A stretch of DNA of 64,000 nt from Kappaphycus alvarezii (Eukaryota; Rhodophyta; Florideophyceae; Gigartinales; Solieriaceae). Made by a program: the position numbers and the translations under genes. The stretch lies in assembly GCA_002205965.3 (NCBI GenBank), contig NADL03000599.1, forward strand, positions 2,294,001-2,358,000. Reading direction: 5' to 3'. Below, in pieces: positions 33,376 through 43,801 of the stretch (its first letter is position 1; each line of letters opens with the position of its first letter). The notes below the pieces were generated by a model. It was not told where the DNA came from. It ran no database searches and saw only the letters and a program-made list of their open reading frames with translations.

Positions 33376-34370
33376 CATTTAAATGGGTTCAGGCTGGATT
33401 GTTTTTAATGGGGAAATGTTTGGGTGGTTTACATTTGAAAGCTACGTACGGCTAAGTTCCGGAGTTATCGATATAGTTACTACGTCGTAGACATGAGCTA
33501 ACATGTGAGGCAGACCGCCACTCACTATCGCTATTTACTGAAACACCGCCTCGGCAAGGTCCAGCTACTCTGCTTGGTCAGCTGCGTCATCGACGCCGTC
33601 GCCGTCTTTAGAGTTGAAGTAAGACCAATTAATCCATGTCGAAGGCACCCAGAGGTAGAGAAGTCCATATGACCCGTTAGAGCCAGGCCGGTGGCCATCT
33701 TCGTCCTCTTAATAACTTCACCCGCGCGCCTAGTTGATGTCTACCCATAGAAGCCTTCGGGCTCACGCCTCCTCGTCGCAATTACGTCCTCGAATTCAAC
33801 GCCAAAGCCCTGTTTCCATCTCCAACCACCAGGGTTTTTGTGATAGGGGCGGCTTCTACGGGAAGATAGGGGCTGCTCATCACCAGATGGTGGCGTGTTT
33901 TAGGTAATTTTTGCGGAAAATATTTTCATTTTTCTGGTGGTACTTTACTTATTACAGGCAGTGTACTGCAGTAACCAATAGACCCCTCTATTGTATATGA
34001 GAGATACTTCGAAAGAGCCAATGTATTCCTGACAACAAGCGTCGCCCGTGATATATTTTTAATCATTCTTTAATGAGGCATTAAAAACAAATGAGAAAGA
34101 AAGTACAGTATGAGAATGTTCTTGTACAGTCACCAAACAGGATACGCGACATCAAGTCAAAAATAAATGAAGGCAAACATTTGTAACAAGCCTGCTCTTT
34201 TTGTTGTTGACCGAGTCACTGAGATAAAGCAGCATTTTGTGAGGATAAATTATGCAAATAGACACAACAAGTACTTTCAATCTCAAAACCGTCAGTTACT
34301 GTGCACCTCCTACAACAAAGTTTGCCTGCTCCTCTCCATCCTAACCAGTCTCCACCCTAGCTCCACTTGT
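33376..34370. other. No identifiable gene
   Basis: 33540-33840 is locally GC-rich, but neither strand keeps a long frame. Nothing recognised. Confidence 0.35.
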
Positions 34371-34378
34371 ATACAGCA

Positions 34379-35490
34379 ATGCCTCCAACACAACATCCTA
34401 CAATTCCTGAAACCCCCAAACCAGTCCCAACCCAGCAGCAAGCAGCAAATGCCCTGCACATTCTAACAGGCATTGCTGTAGAGCGTGAAGTGGAGCTACA
34501 GAAATTTGATGGCAGCGACAGCGAGTTCAACACTGATGATGAGACTTCATCTCCTTTCCCAGTTTTTGACATATTTAACGAAGCAAGAGGCTGTAAAGCC
34601 ATACAAGATATAACCAATTTCAATGCTTCGGAGTTCAACACCATTTGGGGTACCGTAGAGCCAGTCATCAGCGGGATTTAAGATGTAGGGCCTGGAAGAA
34701 AGGGGAACTATGCGGGCAAGGATATGTTGTTAATGCTTTTAACAACTTTAAAGTGGGATGGCAGTGCAAGATTCTAGCGAAAATTTTCAACCGGAAGGAG
34801 CCAAAATTCGAGAAAATGATGACAGAATTTATGAAATTGCTCAGCGAACCCCCTTTTGAAGCTGTCGAACAACGAAACAGGTCTCTTTTTCCTTTCAGTG
34901 AGATGCTACAGGACGGAAATAAGTTTAAGTACTATCCGACTGGTAGGTACTCCACCGACGTCACTTTTCAACAAGCAAATCGACCAAGAGGAAACATGCA
35001 AGAAGGGAACGTTTATTTCAGCGGTAAACACAAGCTGCAATTCAAAGTTGAAGTTTCCGTGCTACCAAAAGGACAGGCTCTAAATTGCTCGAATCACTAC
35101 CCTGGGTCGGTAGCTGATTTAGAAATATTTCAGCGGAAAGTTGACTTCCACAGAGGCGCGCTCAAGAAGACAAGAGTCAAGAGAGAAATCGCATATAATT
35201 GTCCGCTGTCTGGAGAGTACCCTAACCATTGAGGCATATTAACGGATAAAGTATACCAAGGGGCGATATAGCTGACTCGTGCATTTATTCCGAAGAAGAA
35301 CCCACGTAATAGTAATTTAACACGCGACGAAGAAGCTACAAACAAAAAATTGGCGTCTGATCGTATTATCGTGAAAAAATTTTTCGGACGGCTTTGCTCA
35401 CTCTGGGCAGTAGTTGGAAGTAAGTGACGCTGGAAACAAGACCAATATGATTGCGTCCTTTGCATATTGCTGTCAAACATTCAAATTCAG
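34379..35490 (+). mobile_element. Harbinger-type DDE transposase, decayed
   Basis: The plus-strand reading opens at 34379 (MPPTQHPTIPETPKPVP). It passes a helical segment (ITNFNASEFNTIWGTV), changes frame near 34678, and continues in 34645-35232. Domain evidence is DVTFQQANRPRGNMQEGNVY, FSGKHKLQFKVEVSVLPKGQ and NHYPGSVADLEIFQRK, the catalytic block of a Harbinger-type DDE endonuclease. The tail at about 35325-35410 (ASDRIIVKKFFGRLCSLWAV) is the typical C-terminal block. Only a few breaks are visible, so it is moderately young. A shorter relative of the same lineage lies at 57.7-58.5 kb. Confidence 0.75.
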
Positions 35491-35494
35491 ATGC

Positions 35495-36370
35495 ATCCGC
35501 TGCGCTCAGGAGATAATACTCACAAAACGCGTTTTAAGTAGCGGTTGTATTCTATTGGCGAGGATATTGCTAGCAGGCGCGGTAATGTTCAGGAGCGCTA
35601 CCGTAACAAGCGGCGCAGGCGGATTAAATTGAAGTTTCGTAATGTAGAGTTTACCGGTAGAGAGTATGAGTCAGATTAAAGAAAATGCACCGCGGGGAAA
35701 CTGAAGTTGAGAAATCTAGGAGGTTAGTGGGCCGAAGGTTGGTTCCAGGAATTAGCGGAGGGACCTTGAACATCTAGTACAAACCCGCAGCACTGAACAC
35801 ATACGAAGCGAAGGGTCTGTGGTCAGCGACATAGTTACTGTACAAATTCAGAGTCTGCCAGCAGTGGTTATACTTCGGCGGTAACGATTCCGCGTAAACT
35901 GAAAGACCGAGTTGAGGACGGAGATGATGCTCCAATGACAATCGGAGGCTTCGGTCGTAGTGGTCAGATGCCGTTGTAGGAAACCGGAGGCCGCGGAGTG
36001 GTGAAAGGCGAGGCCGCGTATCCGTCGGCCGGTCGCTTCGGGGCCGCGATTCGTGTGACCGTGATAACCCCTCCAGGGATCTTGCGTCCTGTAATCCTTA
36101 TTTCCAGCCTCTCGAAAGGCCCTACGGGCATGTGTTTGCAAGTTGAAAGGCACAGGAAACCCCTGTAATTCTTCTTGAAACATCCTCATCATCTTTGGGG
36201 GTAGGTGCGGCTGGATTTTTGGTAGGATCTTCTTCACTGAGTGGCGAGCCCAAGAAACGGCAAAGTGTGGCAGATGCGGCACCCAATGTCACCGATTTGT
36301 TCATCAGGACAGTGTCCGGCTCGAAAGAAGTGAGAGCAGATGGAGACGCATTTAAGCCCGCTCCTAATAT
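35495..36370. other. No identifiable gene
   Basis: Opposite-strand frames at 35848-36282 and 36122-36454 lack family motifs. They may belong with the FG-containing frame just to the right, but this is unproven. Confidence 0.3.
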
Positions 36371-36375
36371 GACCT

Positions 36376-36933
36376 GTGACATCACTATTACGTGATCAAT
36401 CGCTTTCGAGCAACCTCCATCCAAACCCTCGGGTGGACCCATCAGCAACTTCAAAGGTGAAACTATACCCTCAGACTTGCACCGGTTTCATATTTGATTA
36501 TCAAAAATCTCAACATCGGGAAGCCCCTTCAGCCCCATTTGGAGGACCGCAATTTAAGCGGAATAATGCTCCTAAACTAAGTGCTTGCATTCTTATCTTT
36601 GGTGCCAACACATTGAAAAAACCGCCCCATTCCGCAACGTATCCTCTGAGTGAAACAGGGGTAAACAGCAGCACTCAACCGACTACGTTCACACTAGATC
36701 CTCCGAAGCCCGCGATATCTTTTGGAAATCCCCAACCAAATTTCGGGGAAACTCCATTATTTAGGGCAGCACCACTTTCCTCCTACCCATTTGGCATGCG
36801 GCTCTATTCCATATCCCAACCAGGACCGACAGCTGTCAAATGTTTGACACAGCCTCAAACTAATGCAATCCTACAACCAAGTTTTAGCGCGCGGCCTCTG
36901 CATCCACTGACAACCTTGGCGCACTTCAAGTAG
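36376..36933 (+). pseudogene. FG-dipeptide-containing open frame, nucleoporin-like
   Basis: This frame of 185 codons is rich in proline, serine, threonine and asparagine. It carries spaced FG dipeptides: PFGGPQF, IFGANTL, SFGNPQPNFGETP and YPFG. Just after its stop, other frames continue with SFGEFGSAW and FGAIFGK. FG dipeptides in low-complexity sequence mark nuclear-pore FG nucleoporins. No folded domain is visible, and the first codon is GTG rather than ATG, so this is either a decayed fragment of such a gene or chance. Confidence in the functional guess is low. Confidence 0.25.
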
Positions 36934-36939
36934 TAATTT

Positions 36940-37620
36940 CGAACGGAAGCTTTGGAGAATTTGGTTCCGCTTGGAAACCAGAAACCTTCAAACTCTGGAG
37001 CCTCTCTCATAATAGGACCACAGTAGGAGCACGGCGGAGGAACCAATATCAGTTTGGCGCAATTTTCGGGAAACTTGTTTTGGGGCTCCTATTCCTCAAA
37101 GTAGATCCACTAGTGGACTCAATATGGAAGCACAACAGGCACCCCGAGGTAGTCGAACTCGAAAGGTTTTGAGAGGGAAGAGACTCAATCGACATCATGA
37201 GTGTGGCGGAGAGCGACCGCGCACCATGTTTGCAAACCCTGTGCATGAGAGGGCAAGCACATCCATCTCGTACTGTATCTCGCATAGGTGGGAGAAGTGA
37301 CCATTTATTTTAAAATGAGTAGATAGCGTCGGACTAGTTATTTTATTAAAAATTAATGATATGGTTCTGAAATAACCCAACATTCTGGTATTGCTCGCGC
37401 TGTACAATAAGAGAATACAGTTGTTTCCGTGAGGTATCGTATCAATCCTCGCAGATCAAAAAATATGTACAGCGATGATTCGATGTAAAAACAAGCAGCG
37501 GAAAGGCATCCCATATTCTTATATAGACAGTATTCTTATGTAGAAAGATGGGGTTCAATGGTACTTTCGGGGTTGTACCCAACCCATATATTGTGTTTAC
37601 TTAAAGAATGAATATAACGT
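36940..37620. other. No identifiable gene
   Basis: Intergenic or decayed DNA between the FG-containing frame and the pogo-type element. Nothing recognised. Confidence 0.35.
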
Positions 37621-37629
37621 TACTTTCCG

Positions 37630-38910
37630 TTTGCTTCTACTAATCTGCGCGGCTATATCGCGCTTCAATCGGCGGAGACAACGCAAAGCGCCGAAATTGG
37701 GAACATCTTGTGCCTCAATTACTCGCATTGCTACAGAAAGGGCTTATATCTGCTCCTTCTTAGGGGGACCACCTCTTGCTAGCCACGTGGTTCATCTGTA
37801 TCAGCTCCACCCATATCCTCACGAATTTCCCAAACGATATCCTCTGCCATGTTGGCGATAGTAGGTTCATCTTAGTAATTGACATCATCATGATAGATCC
37901 AGACAAACCGGTCGCGTCCCAACAGTCTGAGATGATGGAGGCGGGAGTAGAATCCCAAACATCACGAATAATATTTCATCGCTAAAAGTTGATCAATCTT
38001 GTACATGTTTTCTGCGTCATCATCCAAAGAATCAAGGGCCATTTCGTATTGGAGCTTTCGATATCGGTTTTTTAAAGTAGTAATTACACCAGCATCCATC
38101 GGCTGAAGTTTTGACGTCGTGTTGGGCGGTAAAAGCTCAATCTGAACATGTGATAAGACCGGGAGAGTTTAAACCGTCTCATGCGCACCGCAGTTATCTA
38201 GAAACAGCAAAGCATGCCTCCCAGTTCAGCCATTAATAAAGTTGTTGAAACGGTCTAGTTAGGGAAGAAAAAGTCCAGAGTTCATCCAGGCCTTTTTATT
38301 TTTCCAGTAGTCAAAGCCAATATCCTGTCCGGTTTTACCTCGAAATGCACGAGGACATTGGGCCTGTCCAATAATCATGAGTGGCATCTTTCCGTTTTCA
38401 CTCGCGTTCGAACAAACTAGTAGAGTTAAGCGAACTTTGGCTTTTTTCAGCCAAGCAGACGATCTTCTGAAATAGTCCTGTCAGGAGCTATAGAAACGTA
38501 AAGGCCAGTTTCATCAACATTACAAACATAACTTCTATCATACTCCAAAAGCAAAGCCCGAAGGCGTGGCAAGGCAGTTTCCACAGCGGCATAGTCTGCA
38601 TCCCCACTTTCCCGATACACTTGACGGGACCTAAGATCCAACGTTTCTGAAACTTCGACAACCACCCTGAAGTGAACTTAAAGTAAACCTGCTCACTAGA
38701 TGGAAGCATGGCATTAAATGCATCCTACAGCCTCAGCGCCTTCTCGCGATTAACGGCGCCGGTCAAGCATTGCCGAGAGTCATACTTTGCTCGGACCCAA
38801 GATGCCAGGTTTTTCTCCAAGGCCAGTTGAGCGCCGACCTTATTACATCAAATTGGTTTGTTGGATAATGTAAGTGGTTTTTTTGGGAGAGCAGTCTGGA
38901 TATGACAGGT
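37630..38910 (-). mobile_element. pogo/Tigger-type (DDE_1) DNA transposon, decayed
   Basis: Read from 38910 downwards: a CENP-B/Tc5-type helix-turn-helix (LASWVRAKYDSRQCLTG, then FTSGWLSKFQKRW, about 38840-38640), then a spacer and the DDE_1 catalytic core. The three catalytic aspartates are visible as NVDETGLY (about 38510), FLDNCGAHE (about 38190) and QPMDAGVI (about 38095), with LLPPNTTSKLQ between the last two as in all pogo/jerky proteins. The longest open piece is 38447-38665. The tail (KNRYRKLQYEMALDS) extends to about 37990. Several stops and frame changes break it. The ends were not identified; the limits given are coding limits. Confidence 0.8.
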
Positions 38911-38914
38911 CTGG

Positions 38915-40600
38915 AAGGGAGAAAAGGCAATGAAACCTTTGTCGAGCCCATGCTGCATGGTCGGCTGGGGAGGAAGCTAACCTCTCCGCTTTGCGTCATA
39001 AGAATTTCTCTTGGATGGCAGCCTTTCGATTGTGTGTTAGGGTATGGCCGTGCATGTTTGCATGAAAGAATAGAGGATGATGGTATGGGTTCAATGTTTG
39101 TAAAGCTCTGTAGGTCGCCTACAATGTACATTTGAATGCGCATTTTTAGTCGACATGTGCTTTTTCTGAGTACGGCATGGACGTGAAACGTTTACGGCGA
39201 CGTGCTTCTGTAGCATGCAGAAGTGTCTAACGGTTAATGGTCTTACAAAATGGTTAGTTCGTAAAACTACTAGCCGTTGAGATCCATTCAGATTTAAAAA
39301 TTAGCCCACAGCATGTAGTCAAAAGTACACATTTTTTGCCCTGAGGAGCAAACGGAATGCCCTATGGACATATTTATATAGGTTAGGGATAAAAATGCTC
39401 CAAAACGTACCAAAATCGCACTTCACGAATTGGGAAATGCTGTTTGCGTCCTTGTAAAGGAAAAATACATGTATTGAACATTTTTATAGAGAGAAAACAC
39501 TGTAATTACTGTAAGTCAATCATCATTTATCAAGTGGTTGCGATATTACCAAGTCTTTGGTCGAGAGACCTACCGTAATGTGAAACTCGATCGTCTCGTG
39601 CCTTAGCGCACGCACTCTGCCGGCTCTCTGCGGCCCTTATTTTTTTGCCTTCAGCGGCCTCAATCCCAACCCGACCGTGTAAGTACAGTGACAACCCTCA
39701 AGGACAACTGTCCTATACACCGCGGATACCAGGGTTCTCTAAGTACAGTAGCTACTGTACTGCACACTTCTTGTTGGTCTCTTCAGCCGGACCCGGCGTG
39801 CCCCTTCTGGGCCACTATTCTCAGAGCTATGTACCGTGGCACACGAGTCGTCCTCGAAAACCAATGCAAGAAGAATGGTCCTTGTTCTGTAAAGGGAACA
39901 AGGTTTAGGGTGTCAATAATGTTTGAAAGACGTACTGTAGTCAGATGTTTCCAGTGCCACATGAAGCAATCGCGGATTGGCCGATAGCAATGTACTGTAC
40001 ATTACCGCAGTTTTCTTGTACAGTAAACTGCTGTAATGTACATTGCAATTTTGTAATGCACTCTCTGCGGAGAACAATGGCCTCCGATGTACAGAAAAAT
40101 AAGGAAAAAAGCTCTGCTTTTTTCTCCGCAAGTTTTAAAAACATTAGGTTTTTACAAACTCTATCCTCAGGGTGGCCTAAATCGTATGCAAATCCGGATT
40201 GTAGTGATTACGTTTGGAAGATTTGATCGCAACATTCGTTTTGCCATTCATACCTTTTTGAGCCGGCGAGGCACCGATATCCGCTCGCTTTGTATCAGCG
40301 CAAATATGCCGGTCTGCATGTGAACACGCGCTTTTCCCACCTACATCATTCGACCCATTCCCATCAACAACCCCGTCACAATCGCCGTGCCCTTTGTCTC
40401 AGGCTCGTTGTTCGCACGTCCGCTTTCAGAGTGTTGCCTTACCTATTGAACTTTCATCTTAATCTGTCACCCTTCTCCACTCACAGAAGATTCCTCTTGC
40501 TCCTACCATTGCCAAAAAGCATCCTACCCGCTCCACAAACGATTGCGATCAAACTCACTAGCTCTTTGCAGTTTGCACTCTCAAAGCACTCATTGGCTCC
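38915..40600. other. No gene; GTAC motifs left of island B
   Basis: Open frames at 38902-39135 and 39688-39987 have no family resemblance. GTAC-type palindromes cluster at 39675-40045, including a stable hairpin at 39996-40042. From 40330 on this is probably the 5' flank of the SUMO protease gene. Confidence 0.35.
39996..40042. repeat. Hairpin with 18-bp stem
   Basis: TGTACATTACCGCAGTTT at 39996-40013 pairs with AAACTGCTGTAATGTACA at 40025-40042, with one mismatch and an 11-nt loop that itself reads CTTGTACAGT. It could be a miniature transposon end pair or a cruciform-prone site. No function is shown. Confidence 0.6.
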
Positions 40601-43401
40601 ATGTCCATGGACACGGATGAACCCGACGTGCAACTTGTTGAAAGATCCACGTTCCGCGACCATATCTCTTCAACAGCCAGTCCCAAAACAGAAACCTCAC
40701 GCCCGCCAAAGCGTCGACCTCCCAACAATGAACGTCCGTTTGCTCGCCCGAGAGAAATTCCTCAACAAAGAAACCGCCTATTGTCCCGCCCCACCGATCC
40801 GCCAGCGCATTCATCAAACCGCAAATGGAGGAAAGACGGTAATTTCTTTGTGCCAGGAGGCCCCCACTCAACAAATTCTCCCAAATCCACCTTTAGAGCT
40901 GCAGCTGCAACCCTAAAACCCCCTCTTGAGACTGATGGTTCAAGAGGTTGTACTCCGAAACCAGACCCTGCGAATCGCCAAACTGTGCAACCCGCAGACT
41001 CACCAAATTCCAGGGCTTGTACAGTACAACCTCGTATCCCAGTGATCAGAGAAAAAGCAGAGTACAACCCCAGAACTTTGAAAGAAGATCGAGCAAAAAG
41101 AGAGGGCTCCGCCAGCTGGCACAATTCCACAACGAATGTTGGGAGTGAGTCCAGGGCTCCTGGTCACGCTATTGACCTGGATGACGACGGTGATGATATC
41201 GGACCCACACATGCCGTCAAAAGTGTGCCACCACCCACGAAATTGGATGAGGAGCCACTACCTAGTCGACGGTCAAGACGTGAAACGGGCGTGCCTCAGA
41301 ACCAAGTCGACCAAAAAGATAATGTGGCGCGCGCTTTGGATACTAAGGAAGATGATTGTAACCGCGGGGCAAAGCCTTTCACCATCACTGAGATTAGCTA
41401 TGACGGACCAAGGGATTTGATTTTCATGTATCCACCAGGTGAGAGAGGTAATATCCGCGTCACCACAGAGGAGCGAGAACGTTTGAAGCAGCACAAGTAC
41501 CTCAATGATAGTCTCATCGACTTTTATCTCAAGTTTTTGGAAATGGATCTAAAGAGACGCCCTCCCCCCTCAATTTTGCGACAAAATTCTTCAGCTCATT
41601 TTTCTTTGGCGTGCTTCGCCGAGTGAAGACCGATGGTACCAGAAAGAAAAAGTCTGGGATGAAATCTCCCTCTATTGATTACAGTGGTGTCAAGAACTGG
41701 ACCAGAGGGTTCGATATCTTTTCAACTGATTTCGTCATCGTTCCGATATGCGATTCGTTTCATTGGAGCCTTATCATTGTCGCTAATCTTCGGAACTTGG
41801 AAAGCACGCTCAGGAATCAAGAGGTAGAGTTGAAGCAAGATGGGAAGGAGCGGGATCAATTGACCGACCCGGGACGTCCCAAGATTATCTACTTGGATTC
41901 TATGGACCCTGACCGTGGCGGTGACTTGGCCATTCCGATTAGGCATTACCTAGTTGAAGAATGGTTAGCACGAAAGAAGGGGTACAATTCCAAAGACTGC
42001 GACAATGAGAGGACTAGTACAATCAAGTCATTCAGGAGGGCCATTCCACTCTTGAAGCCGAACGTACCGGTTCAAAATAACGAGTACGACTGCGGATTAT
42101 ATCTGTTAAACAACCTCTCAATGTTCCTTAACAACACGGAGAGTTTTATGGCGAAAATGCTTCAAGGAGACCTAGACATGAAGATGGCGTATGGTAGCGG
42201 TGACATCACCAAGTTGCGGAAGAACATGACTTTCCTCATGGATTTATTTGAGGAGGAATGGAGTAAAAGGCATGCAAGATCGCCTCAGGAGCTAAAAACT
42301 AATGACCTTCAAGAAAAGGATCAAAATTTTACCGACAAGGCTCCTGCTCCCGTGGAACAGGAGGATGAAGAAAATTCCAAGGAGGTAGACAATGTCGCAT
42401 GGGCGGAGGAAGACGTTATTGAACAAGACCCGCATCCGAGCAAGGAGCACGTGCCTCATAGGGCTAATCCGCCATTCTCCGTGATTGAAGAGGTAGATCT
42501 AGATTCCGACGAAAGAGTTGAATGCGCTGTGAATTCGAAGCAGGACGACTGTAGAAGCTCAGAAGGGCATAAGAAACGATCCGCCTATGCGCCGAGGCTG
42601 GTGGTGCAAGTGCCTACGAAAACAGATGATGTTATACCTGTGAAAGGCCCTCAACACGACTGTCCCAAAGAGGTTGATGTCAATATCACCAGTCCTTCAG
42701 GGCACAGCGTTGAATCGAGGGATGAGAAGGAGCCTGTTCTGATGGAGTGTGAAAGCGACTGTATCGGATCTGAAGACGTTAGGGGCTCGGACACGAGACT
42801 GCCGGGAAACCGAGATTTGAGCAGGGATAGTGACAGAGTTACCCCGGTGGACGTGGAAGATGGGCACGACGACGCTTCCATGAGTGACCACAGTATCGAT
42901 GGGGGAGACGCTTCCAGTGTGGAGAAAGTCTGCGACTCTGAGATCATGGAAACGGGCTCAGATTATGGAGAAATGGAGATAGAAAATCACAGCAGCCATG
43001 TCAATGATGTTGATAATGCGGGTGATGTTGAGGTTGTTCCCCATGGGGGACTTGGTGCCTATGAACAAAAGCGCACTCTTGACCCCATGATGAAATGCGA
43101 AAACAGTAGAATGCTATATGAAGACGAGCACGAGGAGATTATCGAAGAAGGAAATGGGAATGATATGGAGGAACCATTGCAACTGGTGCGGAACAGTGCA
43201 GATCGCAAGATGAAAAGGAATAGGGAACGGAGGAAGATCTTAAACGAACCTGGTGCTCGAGGCACTCCGGGACGGCCGTCACCCGGGTATGCAGGAGGTG
43301 GGATAAGTTTTAGGGATGACTTACCCCTTGGAAGGAGTAGGTCGCAAGGTGGCGCGAAATTTTCAGAACGAGGTCAAGGGTCGGAAAGGAAGGCTAGGTA
43401 A
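40601..43401 (+). CDS. Ulp/SENP-type SUMO protease (SENP6/7-like), frame break at C6 run
   Basis: This cysteine protease family removes SUMO from proteins. The first frame (40601-41626) has a disordered 260-residue lead and then the start of the peptidase domain (RVTTEERERLKQHKYLNDSL, IDFYLKFLEMDL). The domain continues one frame over, with open sequence to 43401. Just past the break, the second frame reads KFFSSFFFGVLRR, the conserved FFxSFFxxxL block. The catalytic triad and oxyanion glutamine are intact: H in DSFHWSL (41761-41763), D in YLDSMDP (41896-41898), Q in VPVQNNEYDC (42073-42075) and C (42091-42093). Insertions between blocks suggest the Ulp2/SENP6-7 branch. The acidic C-terminal 400 residues look disordered. 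The frames differ by one base at CCCCCC (41564-41569), so one base may be missing from the assembly, or the gene may be truly shifted. Convergent with the HIU-hydrolase fusion gene. Confidence 0.8.
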
Positions 43402-43404
43402 GAG

Positions 43405-43800
43405 CCCATCAGATACAGGACCTTGGCCACTGGGAAAGTCAGTACTTGGGCTGAAAAGGTAATGTACGTCGCAGGTTTGAAACAAGGCTCTCATCCAAAA
43501 TTCGGCGCTCCGATGGTGCTAACTTTCTTTTGACAGCTCCGCGACGGGTTTAAATTACCGTCACTGCAGGGGGAGCCGGAAATTTATGATTGTAGATAAG
43601 ATGGCGAATCGTCAAAACAACGAGCTGGAGGTCAAGGGGTAAGGACTCTGTTATATGGGAACCGTGGGATGAGATCTATCTTTGTAGGAAAATACTTCTA
43701 ACTTGAGCATCATTATCGATGTTCCTAAATGATACCGCAGACATTCGACGTTCACATCCATAGCGCATTCATGGCAGTGATGAAAAGCTTCGTGAGAGGA
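43405..43800. other. Convergent 3' spacer
   Basis: Region between the stops of the SUMO protease and the HIU-hydrolase fusion gene. No coding sequence seen. Confidence 0.5.
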
Positions 43801-43801
43801 T

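Noticed and set aside
40290-40916. 208-codon plus-strand frame overlapping the SUMO protease start
   Set aside because: Proline/leucine-rich shadow without motifs. The frame starting at 40601 leads directly into the peptidase domain.
41533-41593. Possible intron (GT at 41533 to CAG at 41593) explaining the SUMO protease frame change
   Set aside because: It would remove sequence that matches the conserved peptidase start and the block just before FFSSFFF; a one-base difference at the C6 run explains the data better.
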